NCBI GenBank assembly: GCA_017560945.1
Contig: JAFZDY010000016.1
Span: 1-64,000 of the forward strand
Source: Bacteroidaceae bacterium
GTDB taxonomy: Bacteria > Bacteroidota > Bacteroidia > Bacteroidales > Bacteroidaceae
Direction: 5' to 3'
DNA length: 64,000 nucleotides
Below are positions 33,782-44,558 of this stretch, piece after piece (the first letter of the stretch is position 1; every line of letters begins with the position of its first letter). The notes beneath the pieces were generated by a model. That model was not told the DNA's origin. It did no database searches and saw only the letters and a program-made list of their open reading frames with translations. Both the position numbers and the translations under genes were made by a program.

Positions 33782-34216
33782 TTAGCAGCATGCAATCTTC
33801 TCGATACGACGTGCGTGACGACCACCTTCGAACGGAGTCTTGAAGTACTTCTTCAAGATTTTGTCGGCTACAGTGTTTGTCACAAAGCGACCGGGCATAA
33901 CCAAGATGTTTGCATCGTTGTGCTGACGAGCCAACTCTGCAATCTCGGGACACCAGCAAAGTGCAGCACGGATGCCTTGGTGCTTGTTCAATGTCATGCT
34001 GATACCGTTACCACTACCACAGATAGCAATACCGCGCTCGTGTTCACCAGCTTCTACTGCTGCTGCCAAGGGGTGTGCTACATCGGCATAGTCCATGCTT
34101 TCGGGAGCATAGCAACCATAGTCCTTATATTCAATTCCATTTTCCTCCAACCATTGGAGTACATACTTCTTTAATTCAAATCCTGCGTGGTCGCAGCAAA
34201 TTCCTATTTTTTCCAT
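33782..34216 (-). CDS. rpiB: Ribose-5-phosphate isomerase B
   Basis: Interconverts ribose and ribulose 5-phosphates. The 144-residue protein starts MEKIGICCDHAGFELK, with the CDHAG motif, active-site region CGSGNGISMTLNK and the ARQHNDANILVMPGRF segment. The start at 34,216 is chosen because a longer frame runs into a repeat. Last gene of the arabinose operon, behind transketolase. Confidence 0.96.
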   Translation of the reverse strand: MEKIGICCDHAGFELKKYVLQWLEENGIEYKDYGCYAPESMDYADVAHPLAAAVEAGEHERGIAICGSGNGISMTLNKHQGIRAALCWCPEIAELARQHNDANILVMPGRFVTNTVADKILKKYFKTPFEGGRHARRIEKIACC

Positions 34217-34233
34217 AATATATAAAAAGTTGA

Positions 34234-34341
34234 AGACCCACCTAAATCCTCCCTGTGAGGGAGGACTTGAAAACGCTGTTGTCATTGATTGACCAGAGGA
34301 ATCAAGCCCCCTCCCTCACAGGGAGGGATGGGGGTGGGTCT
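34234..34341. repeat. Inverted G/C-rich repeat between tkt and rpiB
   Basis: AGACCCACCTAAATCCTCCC (from 34,234) is matched in inverted orientation by GGGAGGGATGGGGGTGGGTC (to 34,340); each arm also contains CTCCCTGTGAGGGAG or its complement. A large hairpin in the mRNA is likely, possibly stabilising the upstream tkt message. Confidence 0.65.
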
Positions 34342-34351
34342 GGTTAATATT

Positions 34352-36370
34352 TTAGAGCATAGATTTTACTTGGTTGTAAACATTCTCAGCAGTAAAGCCA
34401 AGCTTTTCGTCGAGCACCTTGTAAGGAGCGCTGAAACCGAAGCTTTCGAGACCCCATACCTTACCTTCGTGAGCAGGAACAAGACCCTGGAGGTTTACAG
34501 GAAGACCGGCTGTGAGACCGAACTTCTTCACACCTGCGGGCAATACCTGTGCCTGGTATTCAGCGCTCTGGTTGCGGAAGAGACCTTCAGAAGGTACACT
34601 TACGATAGAGCACTTCACACCATCCTTGCGGAGCAACTCAGCACCTGCAACGAGTGTAGATACTTCAGAACCTGAAGCAACGAGGATAACGTCTGCATTT
34701 TCGTCAGAACCTGCTACGATGTAAGCACCCTTAGCAGCCTGAGTATAGTCGTTACCTGCGGGGAGGTCAGTGATGTTCTGACGGCTGAGGATGAGAGCAG
34801 TAGGAGTAGCAGTGTTAGCCATTGCCAAAGCCCAAGCCTCAGTAGTTTCCTTCGCATCTGCAGGACGGAGTACGAGTGTAGAGTTGTGACCCTTGTGGTT
34901 CTTCAACTTCTCCATCAAACGAATCTGTGCTTCCTGTTCAACGGGCTCGTGAGTAGGACCGTCTTCACCTACACGGAATGCATCGTGTGTCCAGATGAAC
35001 TTCACGGGCAACTCCATGAGGGCAGCCATACGTACAGCGGGTTTCATATAGTCTGAGAATACGAAGAATGTACCGCAAGCAGCGATAACACCACCGTGCA
35101 ATGCCATACCGATGCAGCAGCATGCCATAGTCAACTCAGCCACACCAGCCTGGAAGAAGGCACCGCTGAAGTCACCAGCAGCAAGAGCCTTAGTCTTCTT
35201 CAAGAAACCGTCAGTCTTATCTGAGTTAGAGAGGTCGGCAGATGCACAAATCATGTTGGGCACTTGCTCAGCCAATGCAGTGAGACATGCAGCTGATGCA
35301 TTACGTGTAGCATCGTTAGCCTTCTGCTCTACCTTGCTCCAGTCAATCTGGGGAGCCTTGTTTGCAAACCAGTCAGCCTGTGCAGCAGCCTTTTCGGGGT
35401 TAGCAGCAGCCCACTCAGCCTCTTCAGCATAACGAGCAGCGCAGATAGCCTTCAACTCTTCAGCACGCTTAGCGTATAGTTCCTTCACATCATCAAAGAT
35501 TTGGAAAGGATTCTCGGGATCACCACCGAGGTTCTTCACTGTGTTAGTGAATGCATCGCCACCGAGAGGAGCACCGTGAGTCTTGCAATCGCGCTCGTAT
35601 GAAGAACCGTCGGCCTTCAAAGCACCCTTACCCATGATACACTTACCGATGATAAGTGTGGGCTTGCCTACAACTGCCTTCGCAGTTTCGATAGCCTTGC
35701 GAATCTGAGCAGCGTCGTTACCATTGATTTCGATTACTTCCCAACCGAGAGCACGATACTTGGCAGCAGTGTCCTCGTTCATAACTTCAGCAGTCTCAGT
35801 AGAGAGCTGGATGTCGTTTGAGTCGTAGAACATGATGAGGTTATCCAATCCCAATACACCGGCTACGCGAGCAGCACCTTGTGAAATTTCTTCCTGGATA
35901 CCACCATCAGAGATGTATGCATAGATAGTCTCCTTCTGGAAAGTGGGGTTGCCTGTGTGAGCAGCCAAAAACTTAGCAGCGATGGCAGCACCTACTGCAA
36001 ATGTGTGACCTTGACCAAGGGGACCTGAAGTATTCTCGATACCACGAGCAATTTCAAACTCGGGGTGACCAGTAGTGGGAGAACCCCATTGACGGAGTTG
36101 TGCAATCTCTTCCAAGCTGAACTTACCGATAAGAGCCAACTGTGCATAGAGCATAGGTGCCATGTGACCGGGATCGAGATAGAAACGGTCACGACCTACC
36201 CATGTGGGATTTTCGGGGTCATAGTTGAGGTACTCAGAATAGAGTACGTTGATGAAGTCTGCACCACCCATTGCACCACCAGGGTGACCTGATTTTGCCT
36301 TCTCTACAGAAGCAGCAGCCAAGATACGAATGTTGTCGGCTGCATGATTTAATACTTTAATGTCGTTCAT
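34352..36370 (-). CDS. tkt: Transketolase
   Basis: Thiamine-diphosphate enzyme of the pentose phosphate pathway, 672 residues, the normal length. Signatures include AKSGHPGGAMGGADF near the N-terminus, GHGDG-type ISDGGIQEEISQG for ThDP binding, and the C-terminal THDAFRVGEDGPTHEPVEQ. Placed after araB, it consumes the xylulose 5-phosphate made by the arabinose pathway. Confidence 0.97.
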   Translation of the reverse strand: MNDIKVLNHAADNIRILAAASVEKAKSGHPGGAMGGADFINVLYSEYLNYDPENPTWVGRDRFYLDPGHMAPMLYAQLALIGKFSLEEIAQLRQWGSPTTGHPEFEIARGIENTSGPLGQGHTFAVGAAIAAKFLAAHTGNPTFQKETIYAYISDGGIQEEISQGAARVAGVLGLDNLIMFYDSNDIQLSTETAEVMNEDTAAKYRALGWEVIEINGNDAAQIRKAIETAKAVVGKPTLIIGKCIMGKGALKADGSSYERDCKTHGAPLGGDAFTNTVKNLGGDPENPFQIFDDVKELYAKRAEELKAICAARYAEEAEWAAANPEKAAAQADWFANKAPQIDWSKVEQKANDATRNASAACLTALAEQVPNMICASADLSNSDKTDGFLKKTKALAAGDFSGAFFQAGVAELTMACCCIGMALHGGVIAACGTFFVFSDYMKPAVRMAALMELPVKFIWTHDAFRVGEDGPTHEPVEQEAQIRLMEKLKNHKGHNSTLVLRPADAKETTEAWALAMANTATPTALILSRQNITDLPAGNDYTQAAKGAYIVAGSDENADVILVASGSEVSTLVAGAELLRKDGVKCSIVSVPSEGLFRNQSAEYQAQVLPAGVKKFGLTAGLPVNLQGLVPAHEGKVWGLESFGFSAPYKVLDEKLGFTAENVYNQVKSML

Positions 36371-36495
36371 AATTTCAATTACAAATTATAATTTACTATT
36401 TATACTTTATTTTGCATTCAATCATTGATAAAGTGCAATCTACAAAAACCTTCACTAATGAACTGTCCTTCGTAGATTGTACTCTGCTAATGAAT

Positions 36496-38094
36496 TTAGT
36501 TTTTGCAAGTAACTGCTGCCTGCTCAATGCCGAGGCAAGCCTTGTAGTTCTCGATGTACTTGTTGAATCCTTCTACATCCTCGGGAGTAGGAGCAATTTC
36601 TACACCAGTGTTTCCTGCAAATACTACACGATCGAGATATTCGTCCAATGGCAATCCTTCGGTATTGTTAACCAGATAAGAGGCTAACAATGCCATACCC
36701 CAAGGTCCACCTTCGCCTGCTGTCTCCATTACAGAGATAGGAGAGTTGATGGCTGCTGCAAGGATGCGTTGTCCTACGCCTGCAGTCTTGAAGAGACCAC
36801 CATGACCAGTGATGCGGTCAACCTTGATCTTTTCCTCGTTGAACAGAATGTCGTTACCAATCTTGAGTACACCTACAGAGGCGTGCAAGTGGGCACGCAT
36901 GAAGTTTGCCAAGTTGAACTTGTCACCCGCTGAACGTACAAACAAGGGACGACCTTCTGCCAAACCTGTAATAGGCTCACCAGAGATGTAGTTGTATGAA
37001 ATGAGACCACCACAATCTGCATCACCCTGCAATGCATTGTTGTAGAGTTTGCCATATACTTCGTTCATATCCACGGGGATACCGAGCAATTCCTGATATT
37101 CCTTGAAAAGGTTTACCCATGCATTGAGGTCAGAAGTACAGTTGTTGCAGTGTACCATGGCAACCAAACTACCATCGGGAGTAGTTACCATATCAATCAT
37201 TTCATAGGGTTGTGAAAGTTCCTTCTCCAATACAATCATAGAGAAAGAAGATGTACCAGCTGATACATTACCTGTGCGTTGCTTTACGGCATTGGTGGCA
37301 ACCATACCTGTACCTGCATCACCTTCAGGAGGACATACGGGTACACCGGGTTTCAAGTTGCCTGATACGTCCAACTTCTTGGCACCTTCGGCAGTAAGTA
37401 CTCCGGCATTTTCACCAGCAACGAGTACTTCGGGAAGGATATCGAGAAGTTTCCAATCGAATCCCTTGGGAGCAATCAGGTTGTCGAACTTGCTAACCAT
37501 GTCAGCAGAGTAGGTCTTGGTGTTGGGGTCAACAGGAATCATACCTGATGCATCGCCAATACCGAGTACGCGCTTGCCTGTAAACTGCCAATGGATGTAT
37601 CCAGCCAAAGTGGTGAGGAAGTTGATGTCCTTCACATGGGGCTCGTTGTTGAGGATGGCTTGGTAGAGGTGTGAAATGCTCCAACGCAAGGGGATATTGT
37701 ATACAAAGAGTTCAGAGAGTTCTGCTGCAGCCTGTCCTGTGTTGGTATTTCTCCATGTACGGAAGGGTACAAGAATCTCTTCTTTTTCGTTGAAAGGCAT
37801 ATAGCCGTGCATCATAGCACTGATACCGATGGCAGCCAATGTCTCAATCTCAATACCATACTGTTCCTTTACATTGTTGCGAAGGTCGGAATAGCAGTCT
37901 TGTACACCGTGCCAAATGGATTCTACACTATATGTCCAAAGACCATCCACAAGTTGGTTCTCCCAAGTGTGGCTACCTTGAGCGATGGGCTTGTTCTCTT
38001 GGTCAATCAATACAGCCTTGATACGAGTAGAGCCAAACTCGATACCGAGAACGGCCTTACCGGATTCTATGGTTGATTTAGCGTCCAAATTCAT
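36496..38094 (-). CDS. araB: FGGY-family L-ribulokinase
   Basis: A 532-residue sugar kinase: [17 protein letters not shown] carries the N-terminal phosphate-binding loop, and [28 protein letters not shown] the second one. Its position between araA and tkt in a Bacteroides-type arabinose operon identifies it as the ribulokinase phosphorylating L-ribulose. It belongs to the Bacteroidetes kinase type used for this step and is not close to enteric AraB, so the name rests on family plus context. Confidence 0.9.
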   Translation of the reverse strand: MNLDAKSTIESGKAVLGIEFGSTRIKAVLIDQENKPIAQGSHTWENQLVDGLWTYSVESIWHGVQDCYSDLRNNVKEQYGIEIETLAAIGISAMMHGYMPFNEKEEILVPFRTWRNTNTGQAAAELSELFVYNIPLRWSISHLYQAILNNEPHVKDINFLTTLAGYIHWQFTGKRVLGIGDASGMIPVDPNTKTYSADMVSKFDNLIAPKGFDWKLLDILPEVLVAGENAGVLTAEGAKKLDVSGNLKPGVPVCPPEGDAGTGMVATNAVKQRTGNVSAGTSSFSMIVLEKELSQPYEMIDMVTTPDGSLVAMVHCNNCTSDLNAWVNLFKEYQELLGIPVDMNEVYGKLYNNALQGDADCGGLISYNYISGEPITGLAEGRPLFVRSAGDKFNLANFMRAHLHASVGVLKIGNDILFNEEKIKVDRITGHGGLFKTAGVGQRILAAAINSPISVMETAGEGGPWGMALLASYLVNNTEGLPLDEYLDRVVFAGNTGVEIAPTPEDVEGFNKYIENYKACLGIEQAAVTCKN

Positions 38095-38122
38095 TTTTGT
38101 TCTATTGTTTTGTGTGTTGAAC

Positions 38123-38181
38123 TACAAGTTATAAGTAGAAATACTCATATGTATAATAATGTATAGTACTTATAACTTGTA
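38123..38181. terminator. Perfect 15-bp inverted repeat between araA and araB
   Basis: TACAAGTTATAAGTA (38,123-38,137) and TACTTATAACTTGTA (38,167-38,181). A hairpin with a 29-bp loop; probably attenuator or mRNA-stabilising structure inside the operon. Confidence 0.7.
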
Positions 38182-38200
38182 ATTCTTCACTTGTTACTAC

Positions 38201-39745
38201 TTAGCAAAGTGCCTTATTCAACATGTAGTAAACTTCGTTCATGCGAAGTTCATTCTTGAAGTTGCTGATGGTTGTATCCTTGTTAATCTTAACGTATTCG
38301 ATACCCACGATTTCAGCGAAATCTTCCCAGTACTCTTCGGTGATGTCGTAAGAGAATGCACTGTGGTGTGTACCACCTGCGAGAATCCATGCACCTGCAC
38401 CGATTTCGAATGTAGGTTGAGGAATCCAAAGAGCAGATGCAACAGGAAGGTTAGGCATAGGCTTCGGCTCGATACATTCAACTTCTTGAGAGATGAGGCG
38501 GAAACGGTTGCCAAGGTCAACTACTGTAGCCTTGATACCACGACCTACTTTTGAAGTGAAGACGAGACGTGCAGTCTGTTGCTTGCGGATACCAATACCG
38601 AGGAAGTGAACTTCGAGCTTGGGTTTCTCTTCCTTTGCGATAAGCGGACAAATCTCGAGCATGTGGCTCTGGAGGCAAGATGACTGGTCACCTGCAAAGT
38701 TGAGTGTATAGTCTTCGAGGAATGAGCAACCGATAGGCATGCCGTGCTGGATAACCCAAAGAGTGCGGCAGAGACAAGCTGTCTTCCAGTCACCTTCAGC
38801 TCCAAATCCGATACCTTCAGCCATGAGACGCTGAGAAGCAAGACCAGGAATCTGGTCGAAACCTACGAAGTTAGGATCGTTGATGTCTGCATCACCGAGG
38901 TCGTCGAAGTTAGTAGTGAAGGCAGTAGCTCCTTCGTCTTTCAATACGCGACGCAATGCGATTTCAGCCTTGGCAGCATTCTTAACCTTTTCCCAATATA
39001 CTTCTTCTCCGCTTTCATCAATCTTGATTTCATACAACTTCTTGTACTCTTCAACGAGTGCATCAGCCTCTTCATCAGTTACCTTCTTGAGGTAATCCAT
39101 CAATGAAGAAACGGGGTAGTAATCTACATGATAACCCATGCGTTGTTCAAATTCTACGCGGTCACCATCGGTTACTGCTACATTGTTCATATTCATACCG
39201 AACATGAGGCAACGAGTGTTCTTTGCATCGGCAACACCTGCTGATACACGTGCCCATACTGCAATCTTTTCCTGTACCTCTTCGCTCTTCCAGTAACCGC
39301 AAACAACCTTGCGAGGAACACGCATACGAGTGCAGATGTGACCGAACTCGATATCACCATGAGCTGACTGGTTGAGGTTCATGAAGTCCATATCGATTGT
39401 TTCCCAAGGAATCTCAGCATTGTACTGAGTGTGGAAGTGGAGGAGGGGTTTCTGCAGAGCTTGAAGACCCTTGATCCACATCTTGGCAGGTGAGAAGGTG
39501 TGCATCCATGTGATGATTCCTACGCACTTCTCATCGTTATTAGCTGCTTTCATTACTGCTTCTACTTCCTTTGAAGAGTTTGCAGTGCCCTTATAAACAA
39601 CCTTGATAGGTATGATTCCGCTATTGTTGAGTCCGTCAACCATTTCTTTTGAGTGGCCATCTACGATCTTAACCGTTTCACCACCATAGAGCAACTGAGC
39701 ACCAGTCACCCACCATACTTCGTACTGTTCAAAAATGTTTGCCAT
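38201..39745 (-). CDS. araA: L-arabinose isomerase
   Basis: Converts L-arabinose to L-ribulose. The 514-residue length is normal. Typical segments: NSGIIPIKVVYKGTANSS, WMHTFSPAKMWIKGLQAL, LQKPLLHFHTQYNAEIPW and the active-site region EGIGFGAEGDWKTACL, with ILAGGTHHSAFSYDI near the C-terminus providing metal-binding His. Confidence 0.97.
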   Translation of the reverse strand: MANIFEQYEVWWVTGAQLLYGGETVKIVDGHSKEMVDGLNNSGIIPIKVVYKGTANSSKEVEAVMKAANNDEKCVGIITWMHTFSPAKMWIKGLQALQKPLLHFHTQYNAEIPWETIDMDFMNLNQSAHGDIEFGHICTRMRVPRKVVCGYWKSEEVQEKIAVWARVSAGVADAKNTRCLMFGMNMNNVAVTDGDRVEFEQRMGYHVDYYPVSSLMDYLKKVTDEEADALVEEYKKLYEIKIDESGEEVYWEKVKNAAKAEIALRRVLKDEGATAFTTNFDDLGDADINDPNFVGFDQIPGLASQRLMAEGIGFGAEGDWKTACLCRTLWVIQHGMPIGCSFLEDYTLNFAGDQSSCLQSHMLEICPLIAKEEKPKLEVHFLGIGIRKQQTARLVFTSKVGRGIKATVVDLGNRFRLISQEVECIEPKPMPNLPVASALWIPQPTFEIGAGAWILAGGTHHSAFSYDITEEYWEDFAEIVGIEYVKINKDTTISNFKNELRMNEVYYMLNKALC

Positions 39746-39793
39746 AATTTCTATTGTTTTAAAGTTAATAATTTTATTTGTTTCTTAAATGAA

Positions 39794-40495
39794 TCAATGC
39801 TTTTGTCCCTTTTGACCATAGTAGGCATTGGGACCATGCTTGCGATTGTAATGCTTTTCGATGAGGAGCGGGTTCATTGTAGTCTCGGGATTGAGAGTGA
39901 ATGAAATGTACGCCATCTTGGCGCACTGCTCCATTACTTTTGCATTGTAAACGGCATTTGAAGGACTTGTTCCCCATGAGAAAGGACCATGATTCTTAAC
40001 CAATACTCCTGGAGTATGGTCGGGATTGATTCCTTCGAAACGCTTTACAATCACGTTTCCTGTTTCCAATTCGTATTCATCTTCTACTTCATCTTTGGTC
40101 ATGCTGTCGGTACAGGGTATCTCCTTGTAGAAATAGTCTGCATGAGTTGTTCCTATATTGGGAATATCCTTACCAGCCTGTGCCCATGCGGTTGCATAGG
40201 TTGAGTGAGTGTGAACAACACCTTGAATGTTGGGGAAAGCGCGGTAAAGTACCAGGTGAGTGGGGGTATCAGAAGAGGGATTAAGTTCTCCCTCAACCAC
40301 CTTACCTGTGTGGAGATCTACTACAACCATATCTGAGGCTTTCATGTCATCGTAACTTACGCCACTGGGCTTGATAACAACCAATCCTTTTTCACGATCG
40401 ATACCTGACACATTACCCCAAGTGAATATAACCAAACCTTGCTTCACAAGATCGAGGTTAGCTTGGAATACTTTTTCTTTCAGTTCTTCTAACAT
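39794..40495 (-). CDS. araD: L-ribulose-5-phosphate 4-epimerase
   Basis: Class II aldolase-type zinc enzyme of 233 residues, producing D-xylulose 5-phosphate. Metal ligands are in [14 protein letters not shown] and the late KNHGPFSWG; the N-terminal TWGNVSGID and [10 protein letters not shown] bind the phosphate. Placed between araR and araA. Confidence 0.96.
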   Translation of the reverse strand: MLEELKEKVFQANLDLVKQGLVIFTWGNVSGIDREKGLVVIKPSGVSYDDMKASDMVVVDLHTGKVVEGELNPSSDTPTHLVLYRAFPNIQGVVHTHSTYATAWAQAGKDIPNIGTTHADYFYKEIPCTDSMTKDEVEDEYELETGNVIVKRFEGINPDHTPGVLVKNHGPFSWGTSPSNAVYNAKVMEQCAKMAYISFTLNPETTMNPLLIEKHYNRKHGPNAYYGQKGQKH

Positions 40496-40521
40496 AATAG
40501 TATTATTATATAATGTATATA

Positions 40522-41199
40522 TTATAGTTTAAATCTTGGGTCACGAGAGTATGCCTTATCGTTGAACTTGTATAGATAGGCTCCACGTCGTGAACTTGAT
40601 TTATCAATCATTTCAGTCTTTTCTATGTAATCCATCTCTGCAACTTTCTTTCTAAAGTTGCGCTTGTCAATGGTCTCATCCTGAATGGTCTCGTATAGAG
40701 ACTGCATTTGACTAAGGGTGAATAGTCGGGGGAGTAGATTCAGCCCAATGGGCTCAAGTGATGCTTTGCGTCGCATCAGTTCTTTTGCTTTTGATATCAT
40801 TGCCGGATGGTCGAAACTTAAATCCGGCAAATCGTGGATGTTTATCCATTTTGCATGGTGCTTTTCCACCAGCTTACGGTCGTACTCATCTACATTGATG
40901 AGTGCGTAATAGGCTACTGATATTACTCTTTCGCCCGGGTCTCGGTTGATTTCGCCAAAGGTTCCGACTTGCTCCATATATACGTTTTCAAGTCCAGTCA
41001 ACTCTTTCAATACTCGCTTGGCGGCATCGTCCACACTTTCATTATCTTGTACAAAACCACCCATTAGTGACCATTTCCCCTTTTCAGGCTCAAAGTTACG
41101 TTTCAATAAAAGCAGACTCAATTCACCTTCGTTCAAGCCGAAGATTATGCAGTCTACCGAAACGTAGAATTGGGGATTTATATTATAATAGGTGGTCAT
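40522..41199 (-). CDS. araR: NrtR-type transcriptional regulator of arabinose use
   Basis: A 225-residue protein with an N-terminal NUDIX domain and a C-terminal winged helix ([18 protein letters not shown]...NFRKKV). The NUDIX box (48-70) is degenerate: Arg-Val-Leu-Lys-Glu-Leu replaces the catalytic R-E-U-x-E-E, so it should sense a ligand and not hydrolyse nucleotides. This is the organisation of AraR of Bacteroides thetaiotaomicron, a NrtR-family arabinose-responsive repressor. The start at 41,199 is preferred over an upstream frame that begins in a repeat. It sits inside the operon it should control. Confidence 0.93.
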   Translation of the reverse strand: MTTYYNINPQFYVSVDCIIFGLNEGELSLLLLKRNFEPEKGKWSLMGGFVQDNESVDDAAKRVLKELTGLENVYMEQVGTFGEINRDPGERVISVAYYALINVDEYDRKLVEKHHAKWINIHDLPDLSFDHPAMISKAKELMRRKASLEPIGLNLLPRLFTLSQMQSLYETIQDETIDKRNFRKKVAEMDYIEKTEMIDKSSSRRGAYLYKFNDKAYSRDPRFKL

Positions 41200-41227
41200 C
41201 AGTTTGTTATTGTTTTTTAAGCCAATG

Positions 41228-41265
41228 GCTACAAGCAACAAGTACTATGACTTGTTACTTGTAGC
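41228..41265 (-). terminator. Double-stem hairpin between the symporter and araR
   Basis: GCTACAAG (41,228-41,235) pairs with CTTGTAGC (41,258-41,265) and, inside, AACAAG with CTTGTT. It may attenuate transcription between the symporter and araR. Confidence 0.65.
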
Positions 41266-41287
41266 TTATAAGCTTATCATTTATACA

Positions 41288-43261
41288 TTACCACAATGCT
41301 GCATACAAAATTGTAAGAATTACAACGATGGCAACAGCACCAATGTTGAATGCCTTGTCTGTACGGAAGATAGCAATATCGATACCGATAGACTTGGGAT
41401 CTTCGACTTTGTCCTTAGCATTTGAATGGAGGTATACACCGATGCTGAAGAACATCAAAGCAAGGAAGAATATTGCCTCGAAACCGTAGCAACGCAACTC
41501 GTATGAGAACATAGAGAGGATACCAACTGCCAAGCAAATAGCACCGCAAATGATAGTAACCTTGCTCCACTTCAACTGAGTCTTGATTGTGTGCTCATCA
41601 AGTTTTTCAGCAGGTACAGTCTTCTTGCTCATCAATGAGATGCTGAAGAAGAGAACTACCAAGCATGCGAATACATATCCCATACGCAACAAGAACGGTA
41701 CGTCAGGAAGTGTGAACTTGAAGAGGATTGAGAAGAAGAATGTACCGATAGCTGCAACAACGGCTGCAGTACCTGATGCACGCTTCCAAAGCAAACCGAG
41801 ACCGAAAATAACTACGATACCAGGATATACGAAACCTGAATACTCCTGAATAACCTGGAATGCCTGGTCAGCACCACCCATGATGGGGTATACAGCGATA
41901 ACTGCAAGTATCAAAGCTGAGATAGAGGTCAAACGTCCTACATTTACCAACTTCTTTTCTGAAGCATTCTTGTTGAAGAAACGCTTGTAGATATCCATTG
42001 TAAAGATGGTAGAAGTAGAGTTGAACATAGATGCCAATGAAGAAATAACAGCAGCAGCAAGTGCAGCGAATGACAGACCCTTGATCAATGTGGGAGTGAA
42101 GTTACGGATCAAGAAGGGATATGCGTCATCAGAACGTTCGATAGAACCTGCGAGAGAAGCTCTCAAGTCAGCACAGTCGGGAGAGTTCATGATGTAGAAT
42201 GCACATACACCGGGGATACATACGATGAAAGGAATCAAAATCTTCAAGAATGCAGCGAAGATCATACCCTTTTTAGCTTCTGCCAAAGACTTAGCAGCAA
42301 GACCCTTCTGGATGATATACTGGTTGAAACCCCAGTAACCCAAGTTTGTGAGCCACAATGCACCTACGATAACCACGATACCGGGGATATCAAAGTAGGG
42401 GTCAGCCTTCTGAACTGTGAAACCATTCTCTACGATACCATTGATAACGGGGTAGAGTTCTTCATTTCGAGTGACGACAAGATTGAAATGCTTGTCTGCC
42501 GGATTCTGTATTAACTCGTTGTAAATTTGTCCCAATGCTCCGAATGCACCACCATCAATGTTGAGGCTGCTTGCGATTACGTCAAGAGCTGCGTATGCAG
42601 TGATAAGACCACCACCTACGAGGAATGTAACCTGCATAACGTCAGTCCATGCTACAGAAGCCAAACCTCCATAAATTGAGTACAAACCTGCTACGATGAA
42701 GAGGAAGAGGATGATAACAAGCAAAGTCATATCCACATTCATACCCATGAATACACCAGCGATAGTAGGCAAACCAAGAATCTGCTTCATGGCAAGTGCT
42801 CCTAACCATGCTACTGATGTCAAGTTGATGAATACGTAGAGGAACAACCAGAAGATAGAGAATGACAAACCTACACCCCAGTTGTAACGTTCGCTGAGGA
42901 ACTGAGGAATGGTGAAGATTTTCTTCTCAATCATCAAAGGAAGCAAGAACTTACCTACAACAATCAAGGTTGCTGCTGCCATCAACTCGTATGCAGCCAT
43001 TGCAATACCTGATACGTAAGCAGAACCTGACATTCCGATAAACTGCTCTGCTGAAATGTTTGCAGCGATGAGCGATGCTCCCACTGCCCACCATGTCAAT
43101 GTGTTACCGGCCAAGAAGTAATCTGTTGAAGATTTCTCTTCGCCTTTCTTTCCTCTTGAGAGGAAGATACCCATACCGACGAGAATTACGATATAGGCTG
43201 CAAAAACGAGATAGTCCGCTGTCGCAAAACCATTGTTTTTAAGCGCTTCTAAAATTTCCAT
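41288..43261 (-). CDS. Sodium:solute symporter (SSS family), likely arabinose transporter
   Basis: A 657-residue membrane protein with about 14 hydrophobic helices. The sequence DYFLAGNTLTWWAVGASLIAANISAEQFIGMSG is the SSS/SGLT helix-1 to loop pattern, and FAALAAAVISSLASMFNSTSTIFTMDIYKRF carries the conserved sodium-site Ser/Thr region. Its place in the ara operon of Bacteroides relatives supports L-arabinose uptake driven by sodium. Substrate is an inference from context. Confidence 0.92.
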   Translation of the reverse strand: MEILEALKNNGFATADYLVFAAYIVILVGMGIFLSRGKKGEEKSSTDYFLAGNTLTWWAVGASLIAANISAEQFIGMSGSAYVSGIAMAAYELMAAATLIVVGKFLLPLMIEKKIFTIPQFLSERYNWGVGLSFSIFWLFLYVFINLTSVAWLGALAMKQILGLPTIAGVFMGMNVDMTLLVIILFLFIVAGLYSIYGGLASVAWTDVMQVTFLVGGGLITAYAALDVIASSLNIDGGAFGALGQIYNELIQNPADKHFNLVVTRNEELYPVINGIVENGFTVQKADPYFDIPGIVVIVGALWLTNLGYWGFNQYIIQKGLAAKSLAEAKKGMIFAAFLKILIPFIVCIPGVCAFYIMNSPDCADLRASLAGSIERSDDAYPFLIRNFTPTLIKGLSFAALAAAVISSLASMFNSTSTIFTMDIYKRFFNKNASEKKLVNVGRLTSISALILAVIAVYPIMGGADQAFQVIQEYSGFVYPGIVVIFGLGLLWKRASGTAAVVAAIGTFFFSILFKFTLPDVPFLLRMGYVFACLVVLFFSISLMSKKTVPAEKLDEHTIKTQLKWSKVTIICGAICLAVGILSMFSYELRCYGFEAIFFLALMFFSIGVYLHSNAKDKVEDPKSIGIDIAIFRTDKAFNIGAVAIVVILTILYAALW

Positions 43262-43290
43262 ATCACTTAATTTAATTTGTTGTTAATAAA

Positions 43291-44454
43291 TTACTTTTCT
43301 ACGCCAAACTTGTATACACAACGGCTGCTGTAGGTATCACCCGGTTCCAAAATGGCTGATCCCCAACCTTCAAGATGAGACTTGTTGGGAGTGTCAGGAT
43401 ACTTTTGAGTTTCCAAGCAGAAACCTGTGCGTTGGTTGTAAATAATTCCCTTCTTACCTGTTACAGTACCATCGAGGAAGTTACCGCTGTACACTTGGAT
43501 ACCAGGTTCGTTAGTGTAAACTTCCAAAGTGATGCCAGTAACGGGGCTCTTGAACTTAGCAGCCAACAGGCTTTCGTCGCCATTGGTGTTCAAGCACCAG
43601 TTGTGGTCATAACCATTACCGAACTTAACTTGTTCGAAGTCGAAATTGTCAATTTCAGTACCAACAACCTTCTCAGTAGTGAAGTCCATGGGAGTACCAG
43701 CTACAGGAGCAATTTCTCCAGTAGTCATGTATGTGTCATCTACGGGAGTGTAGTAGTCAGCATTCACATACAAAGTGTGGTCAGTGATGGGTAATCTGGG
43801 ATTACCAGAAAGGTTGAAGTAAGAGTGGTTGGTCATGTTAATAACTGTAACCTTGTCTGTAGTTGCTTTGTAATCGATATCGATTGCATTCTCAGAGGTG
43901 AGGGTATAAGTAACTGTTGCAGTAACATTACCGGGGAAGTTTTCATCACCATCAGGAGAATTCAGTGTCAATACAACTGTGCTATCGTTGGGTTGTGAAC
44001 CATCGTACACTTTGTATTGCCATCCGTTAGGACCACCGTGCAAGCAATGTCCAAAGTTGTTCTGAGGCAATTGGATTTCTGCACCTTCAATCACAATCTT
44101 ACCTTGGTTGATACGGTTTGCATAACGACCGATAGATGCACCGAAGTCTGTCTGGTTATTCTCGGGAAGATAATCTTCAATGTTTTCAAATCCGAGAACT
44201 ACGTCCTGCATGTTACCGTTCTTGTCGGGAACCATGATAGACACGATGCGTCCACCGAAGTTGGTGATGCATACTTCCATGCCAGCGGCATTTTTCAACA
44301 CATAGAGGTCTGTCGGTTTACCACTAACCTCACTTTTGAATTGCTCAGGATTAAGACCTGAAAGAGTTAACTCTTGCTTGGGCTGCTTAGGAGCGCAAGC
44401 TGCTAAAAGTGACAGGACTACACCTGCACCGAAAATACTTTTTACGTACTTCAT
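43291..44454 (-). CDS. galM: Aldose 1-epimerase, lipoprotein form
   Basis: A 387-residue mutarotase with a lipoprotein signal (MKYVKSIFGAGVVLSLLAAC), so it works in the periplasm or at the outer membrane. Family features: FGASIGRYANRI, CLHGGPNGWQYKVYDG, the catalytic His in NMTNHSYFNLSG and the C-terminal FCLETQKYPDTPNK with its catalytic Glu. It begins the arabinose operon and should interconvert anomers before uptake by the symporter 29 bp downstream. The other copy (45,877) is cytoplasmic. Confidence 0.93.
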   Translation of the reverse strand: MKYVKSIFGAGVVLSLLAACAPKQPKQELTLSGLNPEQFKSEVSGKPTDLYVLKNAAGMEVCITNFGGRIVSIMVPDKNGNMQDVVLGFENIEDYLPENNQTDFGASIGRYANRINQGKIVIEGAEIQLPQNNFGHCLHGGPNGWQYKVYDGSQPNDSTVVLTLNSPDGDENFPGNVTATVTYTLTSENAIDIDYKATTDKVTVINMTNHSYFNLSGNPRLPITDHTLYVNADYYTPVDDTYMTTGEIAPVAGTPMDFTTEKVVGTEIDNFDFEQVKFGNGYDHNWCLNTNGDESLLAAKFKSPVTGITLEVYTNEPGIQVYSGNFLDGTVTGKKGIIYNQRTGFCLETQKYPDTPNKSHLEGWGSAILEPGDTYSSRCVYKFGVEK

Positions 44455-44521
44455 GATAGCTTTTCTAATAGGTTTAAAAATTTAAATTCGAATTTTGGGT
44501 GTAAAAGTAACACTTATTTTC

Positions 44522-44558
44522 TTAGTATAAGTACTAAATTTATATGTTATACAACATA
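44522..44558. promoter_or_regulatory. Two 16-bp palindromes upstream of the ara operon
   Basis: TTAGTATAAGTACTAA (44,522-44,537) and TATGTTATACAACATA (44,543-44,558) both have perfect 6-bp arms and a 4-bp centre, with centres 21 bp apart. Located 68-104 bp before the galM start. Suitable as binding sites for a dimeric regulator, plausibly AraR; binding is not shown. Confidence 0.5.
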
